A stretch of 64,000 nt of DNA from Deltaproteobacteria bacterium (GTDB lineage Bacteria > Myxococcota_A > UBA9160 > UBA4427), in assembly GCA_002719955.1 (NCBI GenBank), contig PBFW01000071.1, forward strand, positions 62,001 through 126,000, written 5' to 3'. The notes beneath the pieces were generated by a model. The model was not told where the DNA came from and ran no database searches. It worked only from the letters and a program-made list of their open reading frames with translations. This document shows, one piece after another, positions 7,850 to 17,587 of this stretch (position 1 is the first letter of the stretch; each line of letters begins with the position of its first letter). Position numbers and translations under genes: made by a program.

Positions 7850-9862
7850 ATGAGTCGTGATCTCCAGCGCAACCGCTTCAAGCTCACGTCGGATTTCGAG
7901 CCCTCAGGCGATCAGCCCCAGGCGATCGATGCCCTCTGCGAGGGCATGGAGCGCAGCGACAAGCACCAGACCCTCCTCGGGGTGACGGGCAGCGGCAAGA
8001 CCTTCTCGATCGCATGCATGATCGAGCGGCTGAACCGCCCCGCGGTCGTCATGTCGCCCAACAAGACCCTGGCTGCGCAACTCTACTCCGAGTTCAAAGA
8101 GCTCTTTCCGGAGAACGCGGTCGAGTATTTCGTATCGTATTACGACTACTACCAGCCCGAGGCCTATATCCCCTCGACGGATACCTATATCGAGAAGGAC
8201 TCGTCCGTCAACGATGAGATCGACAAGCTGCGGCATTCAGCGACACATTCGCTTCTGACTCGGGAGGACGTGCTCGTCGTCGCCAGCGTGTCCTGTATCT
8301 ACGGGCTCGGGGCGCCCGAAAATTACGGCACGATGCACGTTTATGTCGAGACGGGCATGACGCTCGTTCGAGACGATCTGCTGCGCCGTCTGGTCGATAT
8401 GCAATACGACCGTAACGACCATGATTTCCATCGTGGGACCTTTCGCGTGCGAGGGGACGTGGTCGAGATCTTTCCCCAATACGAGGGGGAGAGGGCGATT
8501 CGGGTCGAGTTCTTCGGCGACGAGGTCGACTCCATCGCCGAGATCGACCCGCTTCGGGGCCGCGTCGTGACGCGGCCAAAGAAGGCGATGATCTATCCCG
8601 CAAGCCACTACGTGGCGTCCCAGGAACGGATCGCCCGAGCCTGCGATGGAATTCGAACGGAACTCCAGGAACAACTTGCCCTCTTCAACAAGGAGAACAA
8701 GTTGCTCGAGGCCCAGCGTCTCGAACAGCGGACCCTCTACGATCTGGAGATGCTCGAGACGATGGGCTTCTGTCACGGTGTCGAAAACTATTCGCGTTGG
8801 CTCGATGGACGTGAGCCAGGGCAGACGCCCTATACGCTCTACGACTATCTGCCGGAGGATACGATGGTCGTGCTCGACGAGAGCCACGTATCCGTTCCCC
8901 AGATCGGCGGGATGTATCGTGGCGACCGCGCGCGCAAGGAGACCCTGGTCGACTTCGGCTGGCGGATGCCCTCGGCGCTGGACAATCGGCCGCTGCGCTT
9001 CGACGAGTGGGAGGAGCGTGCGGGACAGCGTGTCTATGTTTCGGCGACCCCGGCCGACTATGAACTCGACAGATCCAAGGGTGTCGTCGTCGAACAGATC
9101 ATCCGGCCCACCGGGCTGATCGACCCGGAGATCGATATCCGTCGCGCCACGGGGCAGGTCGACGATCTGCTCGCCGAGATCCAGACCCATGTCGCGAAGG
9201 AAGAGCGCGTCCTCGTGACGACCTTGACCAAGCGCATGTCCGAAGAGCTGACGGACTATTATGCTGAGCTCGGAATTCGGGTCCGCTACCTGCACAGCGA
9301 CGTGAAGACCCTCGAACGGATGGAGATCATCCGAGAGTTGCGCGAAGGCAAATTCGATGTCCTTGTTGGAATCAATCTGCTGCGCGAGGGTCTCGACATC
9401 CCCGAGGTCGCCCTGGTCGCGATCCTGGACGCGGACAAGGAGGGTTTTCTCCGCTCGACGCGATCCCTGATCCAGACGATCGGCCGGGCGGCGCGCAACG
9501 CGAAGGGGCGCGTGATCCTCTACGCCGACCAGCAGACGCGGTCGATCCGCGAAACGCTGGATGAGACCGGTCGCCGCCGAGAGATTCAGGCGGCCTACAA
9601 CGAGGAGCATGGGATCACCCCGACGACGATCAAGAAGAAGATCACGAGTCTGCAGGACTCGATCTGGGAGCAGGATTACGTCACCGTCCCGCGCGCGGAG
9701 GAGAAGGTCGAGCCGGGCCTGCCGCGTCACGAAATCCCGGCGCTGATCGAGCGGCTGAGGAAGGAGATGCGCGAGGCTGCGCGAGAGCTCGAGTTCGAAC
9801 GTGCGGCGGAGCTGCGCGATCGCGTCAAGGCGCTCGAATCCGAACGCATCCGTCTGACCTGA
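7850..9862 (+). CDS. uvrB: Excinuclease ABC subunit B
   Basis: UvrB is the damage-verifying helicase-like subunit of nucleotide excision repair. At 670 aa it is full length. It has the Walker A motif GVTGSGKTF, the beta-hairpin region YYDYYQPEAYIPSTDTYIEK, the motif II DESHVSVPQIGGMY, motif VI QTIGRAARNAKGRV, and a C-terminal UvrC-interacting UVR motif (LRKEMREAARELEFERAAEL). It starts 28 bp after cysS and is followed after 11 bp by uvrC, so both excision-repair genes are likely expressed together. A long open frame on the opposite strand is a codon-bias shadow. Confidence 0.98.
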   Translation: MSRDLQRNRFKLTSDFEPSGDQPQAIDALCEGMERSDKHQTLLGVTGSGKTFSIACMIERLNRPAVVMSPNKTLAAQLYSEFKELFPENAVEYFVSYYDYYQPEAYIPSTDTYIEKDSSVNDEIDKLRHSATHSLLTREDVLVVASVSCIYGLGAPENYGTMHVYVETGMTLVRDDLLRRLVDMQYDRNDHDFHRGTFRVRGDVVEIFPQYEGERAIRVEFFGDEVDSIAEIDPLRGRVVTRPKKAMIYPASHYVASQERIARACDGIRTELQEQLALFNKENKLLEAQRLEQRTLYDLEMLETMGFCHGVENYSRWLDGREPGQTPYTLYDYLPEDTMVVLDESHVSVPQIGGMYRGDRARKETLVDFGWRMPSALDNRPLRFDEWEERAGQRVYVSATPADYELDRSKGVVVEQIIRPTGLIDPEIDIRRATGQVDDLLAEIQTHVAKEERVLVTTLTKRMSEELTDYYAELGIRVRYLHSDVKTLERMEIIRELREGKFDVLVGINLLREGLDIPEVALVAILDADKEGFLRSTRSLIQTIGRAARNAKGRVILYADQQTRSIRETLDETGRRREIQAAYNEEHGITPTTIKKKITSLQDSIWEQDYVTVPRAEEKVEPGLPRHEIPALIERLRKEMREAARELEFERAAELRDRVKALESERIRLT

Positions 9863-9873
9863 GCGGTCGCGCA

Positions 9874-11946
9874 ATGTCCCCCAAAGAAGCTCCTGATTCT
9901 CAGTCTATCCCCGCGGAGGGGGCTCTGGTGAGTGCGGCCGCCCAGCGGAGGAGGCCGCTCGAAGAGCAGGCCGATCGTCTGCCCGCCACGCCCGGTGTCT
10001 ATCTTTTCAAGAGCTTGCGCGGCGCGGTCCTCTATGTCGGCAAGGCCCAGAACCTGAAGAGCCGGGTACGCCAATACGTAAGCGGTGGTGACGGACGGAT
10101 TCGCATTCCCGCTCTGGTCGAGCGCGCGATGAGCGTCGAGGTGCTCGTCACGGGAAACGTGAAAGAAGCATTGCTGCTCGAAAACGAGCTGATCAAACAG
10201 CACCGACCGCCCTTTAATGTGCGGCTGCGCGACGACAAACAATATCTGGCGCTGCGCATCGATGAACGCGAAACCTGGCCGCGGGTGACGATGGTGCGTC
10301 GCTTCAGGAAGGATGGGGCGCAATATTTCGGGCCCTACACCTCGAGCGTCGCGCTCAAATCATCGCTCTCGAAGCTTCGTCGGCTCTTTCCCCTGCGCTC
10401 GTGTACGGAGGGCACCTTCAAGGACTACGTGCGTCGCGGGCGCCCCTGCATCGAATACGAGATGAAGCGTTGTCTCGGGCCCTGCGTCGGACTCACGCAG
10501 GAGCCGGCGTACTCGGAACAGGTTCGGGGCACAGTTCTCTTCCTGCGCGGAAAATCCCGCGAACTCGTGGAAAATATCGAGCGCGAGATGGCGGAGGCCG
10601 CCGGAGAGGAGCGATTCGAGGAGGCCGCACGATTGCGAGATCGGATCCAGGCCGTCGAACGAACGATCGAGTCCCAGCAGATCGTGACCGAGGCCAGTGT
10701 CGACCGCGACGTCTTCGCGATCGCGCGCGAGGGGGGGGAGGTCGAGGTGCAGGTCTTGCACGTGCGCGAAGGGCGGGTCATCGGTGCCCGGGGCTTCCCC
10801 TTTTCGAATGTTCGGATCGATGACGACGAGGTGATGTCCTCGTTCCTCGGGCAGTTCTACGGCTCGGGAGAGGGCCACGCTCCGCCGCGGGAGGTGCTCA
10901 CCTCGGTCGATTTCGAGGACGAGGGGGCACTCGTTGCGCTTTGGCGAGAGCGCTTCGAACAGGCGGTCACGATTCGTCGCGCGCAGCGGGGCAGTGGACG
11001 TCGACTCGTCGAGATCGCCGAAAGGAATGCTTCGCTGGGACTCGTGACACGACTCGCCGCTCGGGAGAGCGTCGAGACCGCCCTCGACGAACTCGAAGAG
11101 CGCTGCCGGCTCTCGACACGTCCACACCGCATCGAGTGTTACGACGTCTCGAATCTGCAGGGCACCCTCGCGGTCGCGAGTCGCGTGGCCTTCCAGGAGG
11201 GCGAAGCGGTGAAGAAGGATTATCGCCGCTACAAGATTCGCGAGGCCGAGGCGGGAGACGATTATGGCTGTATGCGCGAGGTGCTCGATCGGCGCTTTCG
11301 GCGGATCGAGGCCGAGCCTCTTCCCGATCTGTTGATGGTCGATGGCGGACGCGGGCAGGTCGGTGTCGTGATGGCCGCGCTCGAGGACGCGGGCCTCGAG
11401 GTCGAGGTGCTCGGCATCTCGAAGGAGCGCGACGACGCGTCCCCGAGACTGCGCGTGAAGCGCGGCGGCGGGCTCAAGGCCGAACGGATTTTCCGACCGG
11501 GCCGCACCAATCCGATCCTGCTTGCGCCCAGCAGTCGCGGCATGTTGCTGCTGCAGCGAATTCGCGACGAATCCCATCGTTTCGCCATCGAGTATCAGCG
11601 CGACCTCCGCTCGAAGATCAACATGACCTCGATTCTCGAGGAGTTGCCGGGGATCGGTCCGGGCAAGCGACGGGCGCTGCTCAAGACGCTCGGCTCGCTG
11701 CGCGACGTCCGGAACGCGAGCCGCGAAGAACTCACTGCGGTCTCGGGGATTTCCACCCGGGATGCCGAGTCGATTCGGCGCTTCTTCGACGCGCTGATGG
11801 CGCCCGAGGTCGCTCCCGAGGAGGTGCTTCCCGAAGGCGAAGCGGAATCGGAGGGGACGGCTGGATCGGGACCCACGTCGGGAGCGACAGCCGATCTGCA
11901 GGCGCCTGACGGGGCCGAGGATGCGGCGGTCGACGAAGAGGAGTGA
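9874..11946 (+). CDS. uvrC: Excinuclease ABC subunit C
   Basis: UvrC makes both incisions in nucleotide excision repair. The 690-aa protein starts with a roughly 25-residue extension, then the GIY-YIG nuclease (TPGVYLFKSLRGAVLYVGKA). Next come a UVR motif (ERFEEAARLRDRIQAVERT), the RNase H-like 5' nuclease region with ECYDVSNLQGT and DLLMVDGGRGQ, and a helix-hairpin-helix pair (LEELPGIGPGKRRALLKTLG). The last 40 residues are acidic low complexity, longer than in most UvrC proteins. It immediately follows uvrB. Pairing of uvrB and uvrC is less common than dispersed genes, but the identity of each is unambiguous. Confidence 0.97.
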   Translation: MSPKEAPDSQSIPAEGALVSAAAQRRRPLEEQADRLPATPGVYLFKSLRGAVLYVGKAQNLKSRVRQYVSGGDGRIRIPALVERAMSVEVLVTGNVKEALLLENELIKQHRPPFNVRLRDDKQYLALRIDERETWPRVTMVRRFRKDGAQYFGPYTSSVALKSSLSKLRRLFPLRSCTEGTFKDYVRRGRPCIEYEMKRCLGPCVGLTQEPAYSEQVRGTVLFLRGKSRELVENIEREMAEAAGEERFEEAARLRDRIQAVERTIESQQIVTEASVDRDVFAIAREGGEVEVQVLHVREGRVIGARGFPFSNVRIDDDEVMSSFLGQFYGSGEGHAPPREVLTSVDFEDEGALVALWRERFEQAVTIRRAQRGSGRRLVEIAERNASLGLVTRLAARESVETALDELEERCRLSTRPHRIECYDVSNLQGTLAVASRVAFQEGEAVKKDYRRYKIREAEAGDDYGCMREVLDRRFRRIEAEPLPDLLMVDGGRGQVGVVMAALEDAGLEVEVLGISKERDDASPRLRVKRGGGLKAERIFRPGRTNPILLAPSSRGMLLLQRIRDESHRFAIEYQRDLRSKINMTSILEELPGIGPGKRRALLKTLGSLRDVRNASREELTAVSGISTRDAESIRRFFDALMAPEVAPEEVLPEGEAESEGTAGSGPTSGATADLQAPDGAEDAAVDEEE

Positions 11947-12015
11947 GCGCTCGCGGTCAAGCGGGTCCCGAGGTCCACCGATAGGGGTTCCAGAACCATC
12001 CAGGTGGACCAGGCC

Positions 12016-12933
12016 ATGGCGCGTTTCGCTCCGAGGACACTACGAATCCCGCTGGCGATCACGCACTGCTCGATCGCGCTCGGCCTCGCTCTGGCGGCGG
12101 CGTCCGCGTCCGCGGAGATCTTCAAATGGCAGGATGCCCAGGGCCGACTGCATTTTGCGCAGGATCTCAATCAGGTTCCGCTTCGCTATCGCGAACTGGC
12201 TCGTGGCGGCACCCTCGAGGAGGGCGAGGGGCCGGTGATCCAGCGCTACCGGACGGTGCCCGCCGCGCCGAGGCCGGGAACGGGTGCGTCGGGGCGACGA
12301 GGGCCCGCGGCCGGCGCGGTCAGCGGGAAGGTCTACAAGATCCGCGTCCAGAAGACCGGCACCTCGATGCGGGTGAACGTCAGGCTGAACGACAGCGTGA
12401 CGGCGCCCTTCTTCGTCGATACGGGCGCCTCCGATGTGGTCTTGCCCGCCGCAGTCGCCCGGCAGCTAGGCCTCGACATGGATGGCGCGCGGACGGCGAT
12501 CTATGGAACGGCCAACGGCCTGATCCAGCAGGATCTCGTCACTCTCGACAGTGTCGACCTCGGAGGAGCGCGGGCGGAGAAGGTGCCCGCCACGGTCAGC
12601 GAGAGCATGACGACGGGACTGCTCGGGCTCTCGTTCTTCAACCATTTTCGGTATCGCTTCGATCCGGGTTCCGGCATCATCACGCTTGAATCCAACGGGT
12701 TGGTCGAAGAGGGGAAGATCCGCGGGGGGCGGAGTGCCCAACAATGGCGCGTCGAATTTTTGGGCCTCAATGCCCGGCGGGCCGGAATAGAGAAGATGCT
12801 CGATGAGATCAATCCCAACTGGTCGCGCCGAAAGGTCGAGCTGAAGGAGGCGATCGGTGAAGTCGACCGACAGATCGCCGTTCTCGAGGACGAAGCCGAC
12901 GAGGCCCACGTGCCCATGCAGTGGCGGGACTGA
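12016..12933 (+). CDS. DUF4124 and retropepsin-like aspartic protease, exported
   Basis: The protein is a predicted periplasmic protein with two parts. After a signal peptide ending near ASASAE comes a DUF4124 module (EIFKWQDAQGRLHFAQDL, about residues 33-55). After a Pro/Gly-rich linker comes a clan AA single-lobe aspartic protease domain with the catalytic FFVDTGASDVVLP (about 135-147) and a later LLGLSFFNHFRYRFDPG segment. Single-lobe proteases act as dimers. The C-terminus is helical and charged (VELKEAIGEVDRQIAVLEDE), possibly a coiled coil. An in-frame GTG at 12004 is an alternative start; ATG 12016 gives a cleaner signal peptide. The substrate is unknown. Confidence 0.8.
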   Translation: MARFAPRTLRIPLAITHCSIALGLALAAASASAEIFKWQDAQGRLHFAQDLNQVPLRYRELARGGTLEEGEGPVIQRYRTVPAAPRPGTGASGRRGPAAGAVSGKVYKIRVQKTGTSMRVNVRLNDSVTAPFFVDTGASDVVLPAAVARQLGLDMDGARTAIYGTANGLIQQDLVTLDSVDLGGARAEKVPATVSESMTTGLLGLSFFNHFRYRFDPGSGIITLESNGLVEEGKIRGGRSAQQWRVEFLGLNARRAGIEKMLDEINPNWSRRKVELKEAIGEVDRQIAVLEDEADEAHVPMQWRD

Positions 12934-13267
12934 TCGAGGCCGTTTTCGGTCCGAGCAGCCATCGGGTTCGCTCTTTTTCCCTCGCCCGCAAACGGGGATT
13001 TCCCAGACAGGGCAAATCCCTTCCACCGCGATCTCCGCTGCGCATTCTCTTCTCCGGTGAGCGCCCGGGTGGATCCCTTCGGATCGATGCGAGCATCGTG
13101 AGTTGGGTCGATAGACGCATCGGAGTTGCCGGCCGCGAACCACGAGACTTGCTGTGGCATTGATCTTGCTTTTTTGCTTTCCGTCGAATCGAATGCAACG
13201 GTGATCATGCGGGGGGTGTGATCCGAGCTGGCTCGAGATGGGCCGCAATCGGATGGAATGCGAGACG
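12934..13267. other. 334-bp intergenic stretch without a convincing gene
   Basis: Short frames here (for example one beginning GTG at 12921 inside the protease end) show no family resemblance. An imperfect hairpin near 12995-13020 (gggattt ... aaatccc) could slow transcription after the protease gene but lacks a T-run. Nothing else is supported. Confidence 0.4.
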
Positions 13268-13687
13268 ATGGTGTGGAGCTGGGCTTTTTGGCGACGAGCA
13301 GAACCGACGGATAAGGCGTTTGGATCCGGGCGAGGGGCCTACGCGGAACCGCGTCGACTCGAGGAATGGGAAGCACATCTGGCCGATGCGGGCGTATCGG
13401 ACGAGTGGACGCCGCGGCTGGCCCGCCGCCTTGAGGACCTTCATCGCGAACTGGGGTCGGGGTCCGCCCAGCCACTGATTCGAGCGGCGGCCGCGGCGGT
13501 CGACGTCCAGGCTGAGGTGCGCGCGAGCGTGGAGCGGAATATGCGCGATGTGACAGAGGTCGAGCGACTTCTGGGGGCGTTCAGTGGTGAACTCGAGAAA
13601 CTAGACGAAGTGCTCGAGGTCCTTGCCGCCTACGCACAGCGAATGCGAAACAAGCCCGCCAAGAAGCCGCGGCATATCCTGCACTGA
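13268..13687 (+). CDS. Hypothetical protein, helical
   Basis: I do not recognise this 139-aa protein. It starts MVWSWAFWRRAEP (the Trp-rich opening may be a short amphipathic anchor). It then continues as mostly helical, with DEWTPRLARRLEDLHRELG, a stretch of Ala/Val, and a Leu-heptad-like segment TEVERLLGAFSGELEKLDEV before a basic tail (KPAKKPRHILH). Upstream in-frame starts exist at 13238 and 13253; the ATG at 13268 is chosen on composition only. It lies 90 bp before comEC on the same strand. GC-rich third positions support real coding. Confidence 0.6.
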   Translation: MVWSWAFWRRAEPTDKAFGSGRGAYAEPRRLEEWEAHLADAGVSDEWTPRLARRLEDLHRELGSGSAQPLIRAAAAAVDVQAEVRASVERNMRDVTEVERLLGAFSGELEKLDEVLEVLAAYAQRMRNKPAKKPRHILH

Positions 13688-13777
13688 TCGGGACCGTCGG
13701 CCGCAAGGCCGTCCCCTCGCGTGCTCCCCTGGAGTCCGAGCGTACACCGCGCGTCGTGAAGCTCCGCCTGCCGCATC

Positions 13778-16471
13778 TTGTCCTGGACCGTCGCGCGTCG
13801 CGTCGTTTCGATCGATCGGGGTCGACCCGTGCGTCCCGCAAGATCGGATGGGCTGGGTTTGCCTGCGTTGCTCCTGCTCGGTTTCATGCTGGGAATCGTC
13901 TGGGCGGATCGAAATTTCGGTGCCCCCTGCGAAGCGCTCGTCGCCGTCGTTTCGATGGGGAGGGGGCCCATCGCATGGGCGCTGGTCATCGCGTCACTGG
14001 TCGCGGGCCCGCAGATTCTGCGCATGCGGACGGGCTCGCATCGGAGGTCGATGGCGCGGGGCGGAATCGGTTTCTGCGTGGCGCTCGTATGCCTCCTGCT
14101 GGCTTTTGGAGCGGGGGCCGCAAGGCTCGGGAAGGCCCTCGAGGCCGCCGCTCGGGATGCAAAATGGGCGGAGGCGGCGAGCACGGATTCGCCTGCCGCC
14201 CATCGTATCGTCGAGGCGCGCGTGGACGCGCGTCGGACGACTGCATGGGGAGAGGAGTTGATCCTGATCGGTGTGCGGGGGGTGGATGGGCGCGGGCCGG
14301 TGCCGCGGGCTCTCCTGCTCTGGATCGGTGATCGAGGGGGCTCTGGCGTTCGTTCTGCCTCCTGGGGAAGGCGGGGCGCCGGAAAGGGTGAATTCGAGGA
14401 GAAGGGGGGAACTCGAGCGGAGAGGCTCCTCTGGCCAGGCGCGATCGCGCGGCTCGCTCTTCGCATCCGGCCGATCCAGTCGCGTCGAAATCCGGGTACG
14501 CCGGACCGCGAACGGGCCTGGGCCCGTCGGGCGCTCGGGGCGCGTGCGCGGCTCGTCGATCCGGATTGGGTGCTGCTCCTCGAACGTCCGGGTCGCGGCT
14601 TCGAGGATCGGCTTCGGGCGTGGATTCCAGCCGCCCGGGACCGCTGGCGCTCGGCGATCGCGGAGCGCTTCTCTCGCTCGGGGCTTGAGGGTGGCCTGGC
14701 CAGGGCGCTGGCCGTGGGGGATCGGAGCGGCCTGTCGAGTCGGGCTCGCGAGTCCTTTCGTGAGCTGGGCCTCTCCCATCTGATCGCGGTTTCGGGATTG
14801 CACGTCGGGCTCGTCGGCGGGCTGACGGGTTGGATCGTGCTGCGCGTGCTTGCGGTCGTGCGATTTTCCTTCGCCCCGGGCGCCATGCCCTTCGGCGTAA
14901 GCCTGGCGGCGGCAACGGGAATGGGTGGCTTCTATGCCTGGCTGACGGGGGCTTCGATTTCAGCGCAGCGGGCGGCGCTGCTCTTCGTGCTCTTCGCGCT
15001 GGCGAGGTCGTGCGGGCGAATTCTGACGCCCGGGCGGGCGCTGGCGGCGTGTGCGCTCGGGCTGCTCGCGGTCGACCCGGCCTCGCTCTTCGATCTGGGT
15101 TCGGAGCTCTCTTTCGGCGCCTGTCTGGCATTGATCGTCAGCGGATTCTGGCGTGAGGAAAAGGCATCCAGCGGGTCGGTTTCTCAGAAACCTTCTTCAC
15201 GAGAAGCGTTCTCGAAATGGCTAGGGGATGCCTTCTCACTATCGATCGCGGTATCGCTCGCAACTGCGCCTCTGCTCCTGGCCTCAGGGCTGCCCCTGTC
15301 GCCTGTCTCGCCGATGCTAAATCTACTGGCAGTCCCATGGGTGGGCTTCGTTCTTCTTCCCAGCTCTCTTGCCGCGGCGATCGCGTCGAGCTGGCTGCCG
15401 ACCCTTCCGGTCGGGGTGCTGCTCTTTCCCGCGCATCTGTTCGAGGGGGGGGTCGTGCTCCTGGCCCAGTGGCAGCCCCGCCTGACTCCAATCGACGGGC
15501 TTCCGATCTGGGCGGCGGCTGGGATCGCCGGTTCGGGTTTGCTCGCGATGCGCGGCGGGCTGCGAGGATTCGCCCTGGTTGGCTGGATCGTGCTCGCGGT
15601 CGTCGGAGCCGCGCCGGTCGGATCGGATGGGGAGTTCGCGCAGCGCCCAAGGGTCGTCTTTTTCGATGTGGGGCAGGGGGATGCGACCCTCGTGGAGGGA
15701 GAGGCCGGGACGATGCTGATCGACACCGGGGGTGGCCCCGCCGACGGCACCGGGGGCACAGCGCTGATTCGGGGGCTGCGATCCCTAGGCGTGGTCCGCC
15801 TGGATGTGCTGGTCGTGACCCATGGCGATCTGGACCATCGCGCCGGTGCGGCGCGGATTCTGAAACGGCTTCGGGTGCGCGAGTTGTGGCTTCCCAGTGG
15901 CGGGGAGGACGACGAACGACTCGCCGAATTGGCCGAGATCGCTCGCAGACGGCTCATTGCCGTTCGCTGGCTCGAAGCCGGGGCGTCGGGAATGGATCGC
16001 GGGGATCTCGCTATCGATGTTCTCTGGCCGATGCCGGGGCAGCGACCGGCCGCCTCCACACGGCGCTCGCGCAACGAGAACTCGCTCGTCCTTCGGATCG
16101 GGATCGCCGGGGTCCGGATTCTCCTCAGCGCCGATATCGGCGGCGAGGTCGAGGCGAGACTGATCGAGGATTCCGAGTTTCTCGATGCCGATATTCTCAA
16201 AGTTGGTCATCACGGCAGTCGACACAGCACGACCCCCGCTTTTCTCGAGGCCGTTTCGCCGACGCACGCCGTGATCAGCGCCCCCTGTGATCCCGCCCGG
16301 GGCCTGCCGAACGAGCAGGTCTTCGATCGACTCATGGAGGCCGGCGTGTCGATCTGGTGGACCGGTCGCGATGGTGCGGTCTCGTTGAACCTTCTTGGAC
16401 GGGGGGTGGGCCTCGACTTCGCGGGATGGGGCGAAAGGCGGCGCTGCCGCGGAGCGCCCTTCATTTCATGA
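13778..16471 (+). CDS. comEC: ComEC/Rec2-family DNA internalisation protein
   Basis: ComEC forms the inner-membrane channel for single-stranded DNA in natural transformation. The 897-aa protein has N-terminal membrane helices and a ComEC_N soluble insert. A Competence-domain membrane bundle starts near GLSHLIAVSGLHVGLVGGL, where the SGLHV motif is diagnostic. A C-terminal metallo-beta-lactamase-like domain carries FFDVGQGDATLVEG, VTHGDLDHRAGAAR and VGHHGSRHSTT. All three parts are present and the length is normal. The frame opens with TTG at 13778; GTG at 13829 is an equally plausible start. Whether the organism is competent cannot be judged, because no other com genes are in view. Confidence 0.92.
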   Translation: MSWTVARRVVSIDRGRPVRPARSDGLGLPALLLLGFMLGIVWADRNFGAPCEALVAVVSMGRGPIAWALVIASLVAGPQILRMRTGSHRRSMARGGIGFCVALVCLLLAFGAGAARLGKALEAAARDAKWAEAASTDSPAAHRIVEARVDARRTTAWGEELILIGVRGVDGRGPVPRALLLWIGDRGGSGVRSASWGRRGAGKGEFEEKGGTRAERLLWPGAIARLALRIRPIQSRRNPGTPDRERAWARRALGARARLVDPDWVLLLERPGRGFEDRLRAWIPAARDRWRSAIAERFSRSGLEGGLARALAVGDRSGLSSRARESFRELGLSHLIAVSGLHVGLVGGLTGWIVLRVLAVVRFSFAPGAMPFGVSLAAATGMGGFYAWLTGASISAQRAALLFVLFALARSCGRILTPGRALAACALGLLAVDPASLFDLGSELSFGACLALIVSGFWREEKASSGSVSQKPSSREAFSKWLGDAFSLSIAVSLATAPLLLASGLPLSPVSPMLNLLAVPWVGFVLLPSSLAAAIASSWLPTLPVGVLLFPAHLFEGGVVLLAQWQPRLTPIDGLPIWAAAGIAGSGLLAMRGGLRGFALVGWIVLAVVGAAPVGSDGEFAQRPRVVFFDVGQGDATLVEGEAGTMLIDTGGGPADGTGGTALIRGLRSLGVVRLDVLVVTHGDLDHRAGAARILKRLRVRELWLPSGGEDDERLAELAEIARRRLIAVRWLEAGASGMDRGDLAIDVLWPMPGQRPAASTRRSRNENSLVLRIGIAGVRILLSADIGGEVEARLIEDSEFLDADILKVGHHGSRHSTTPAFLEAVSPTHAVISAPCDPARGLPNEQVFDRLMEAGVSIWWTGRDGAVSLNLLGRGVGLDFAGWGERRRCRGAPFIS

Positions 16472-16539
16472 AGCATTTCGTGAAGTCGTGGCAATTTGCC
16501 CGGAGGGGCCGTGAGCGTGGTGATCCCGGGCACGGCGTG

Positions 16540-17326
16540 TCAGCGACCGATGAAGTGAGGTGCTCGTTTTTCGAGAAACGCACGCTGGGCCTCGCGCGCA
16601 TCCTCGCTCTTGCGGAGTGGCGACCGAGGGCCTCCTGTGCGAGATAAGCGTTCTCGAGGTCCATTCCGTCCAGTTCTCGTACCCCACGTAGCGTGGTCTG
16701 GACCGCGAGGGGGGCGTTGCGCGCGATTCGGTCGGCGGTCCGGAGCGCACGACTAGCTCGTTCAGCAGGCCCATCGTGAGCGCTCGTTCGGCATCGATGG
16801 GCTCGCCGGTGTAGAGGAGTTCAGCCGCGTGAACCTCCGCGATCTGACGGGGCAGGGCGACGGTCGCCTGGCCTGTCGGAAAGAGTCCCAGCGCGACCTC
16901 CTCGAGCGCAAAGGTGGCGGAGGCCACCGCATAACGGATCTGGCTGGCCAACATCAGGTCGAATCCCCCTGCGCGGGCATCTCCGTTGACAGCGGCGATC
17001 AGGGGCACGCGAAGTGGCTCCTCGACCAGCGTCGCACGACCGACGGCGCGCAATCCCTCGAAGTCGAGCGGGTCGACCCGTTCCCCCCGTGCAAAAGCTT
17101 GGGATGCGGGAATCGTCTTCTTCATGTCCATACCGGAACAGAAAACGCGGTCGCCGGCTCCGGTGAGAATCGCGACACGGATGGCTTCGTCCTCGTTGAT
17201 GTGGTGCCAATGGGCGGCGAGGTCGCGCAGCGTTTCGGGATCGAGGGCGTTGGCGTGGTCGGGCCGGTCGATCGTGACGAGGGCGACGTGAGGGTGTGCC
17301 TCGGGCGTCTCGATTCGGGCGGGCAT
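16540..17326 (-). pseudogene. Enoyl-CoA hydratase/isomerase family gene, broken by two frameshifts
   Basis: The N-terminal two thirds is a good crotonase: DRVFCSGMDMKK, IAAVNGDARAGGFDLML (oxyanion hole), and the Glu region FALEEVALGLFPTG. After GLLNELVVRS, near 16740, the frame is lost. The homologous continuation ADRIARNAPLAVQTTLRGV then appears in a second frame, with an apparent short deletion. Near 16610-16618 the frame shifts again into KSEDAREAQRAFLEKRAPHF, ending at TGA 16540-16542. Each piece is a normal crotonase segment in the right order, so the gene was recently intact. The start at 17326 has a GAGGAG site. Sequencing error is an alternative, but the first lesion removes sequence too. 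Confidence 0.8.
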
Positions 17327-17587
17327 CGTTCACTCCTCGGTGGCGCCCGGGCACAGGGCTCGGGTTGCGAGTGGAGGGTCATTCGACGAATTGGAAGCGC
17401 GGATGTGCGAAGCTAGCAGCCCGCTCGTCTCGCTCGGGTCGAGGATATTGGGAATCGTTCTGCTCGAATCCGATCGGGTCGTGAGGGCGATTGAGCGCTT
17501 TAAGAGGCTCGGATCGGGAGGGGTATGGGGGATCAAGGTGGCGGCCATTCGAGGTCTGGGCTCACGCGCGAGGCCCTGGCTGGCGCG

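Noticed and set aside
8237..9874. Open frame of about 545 codons on the minus strand opposite uvrB
   Set aside because: It is rich in Arg, Asp, Leu and Gly with no family-like blocks, and mirrors the codon bias of uvrB; an antisense shadow.
10360..11577. 405-codon minus frame opposite uvrC
   Set aside because: Antisense shadow of uvrC codon bias.
12921..13163. 80-codon frame after the retropepsin-like gene
   Set aside because: GTG start inside the preceding gene, basic and Ser-rich text, no recognisable feature.
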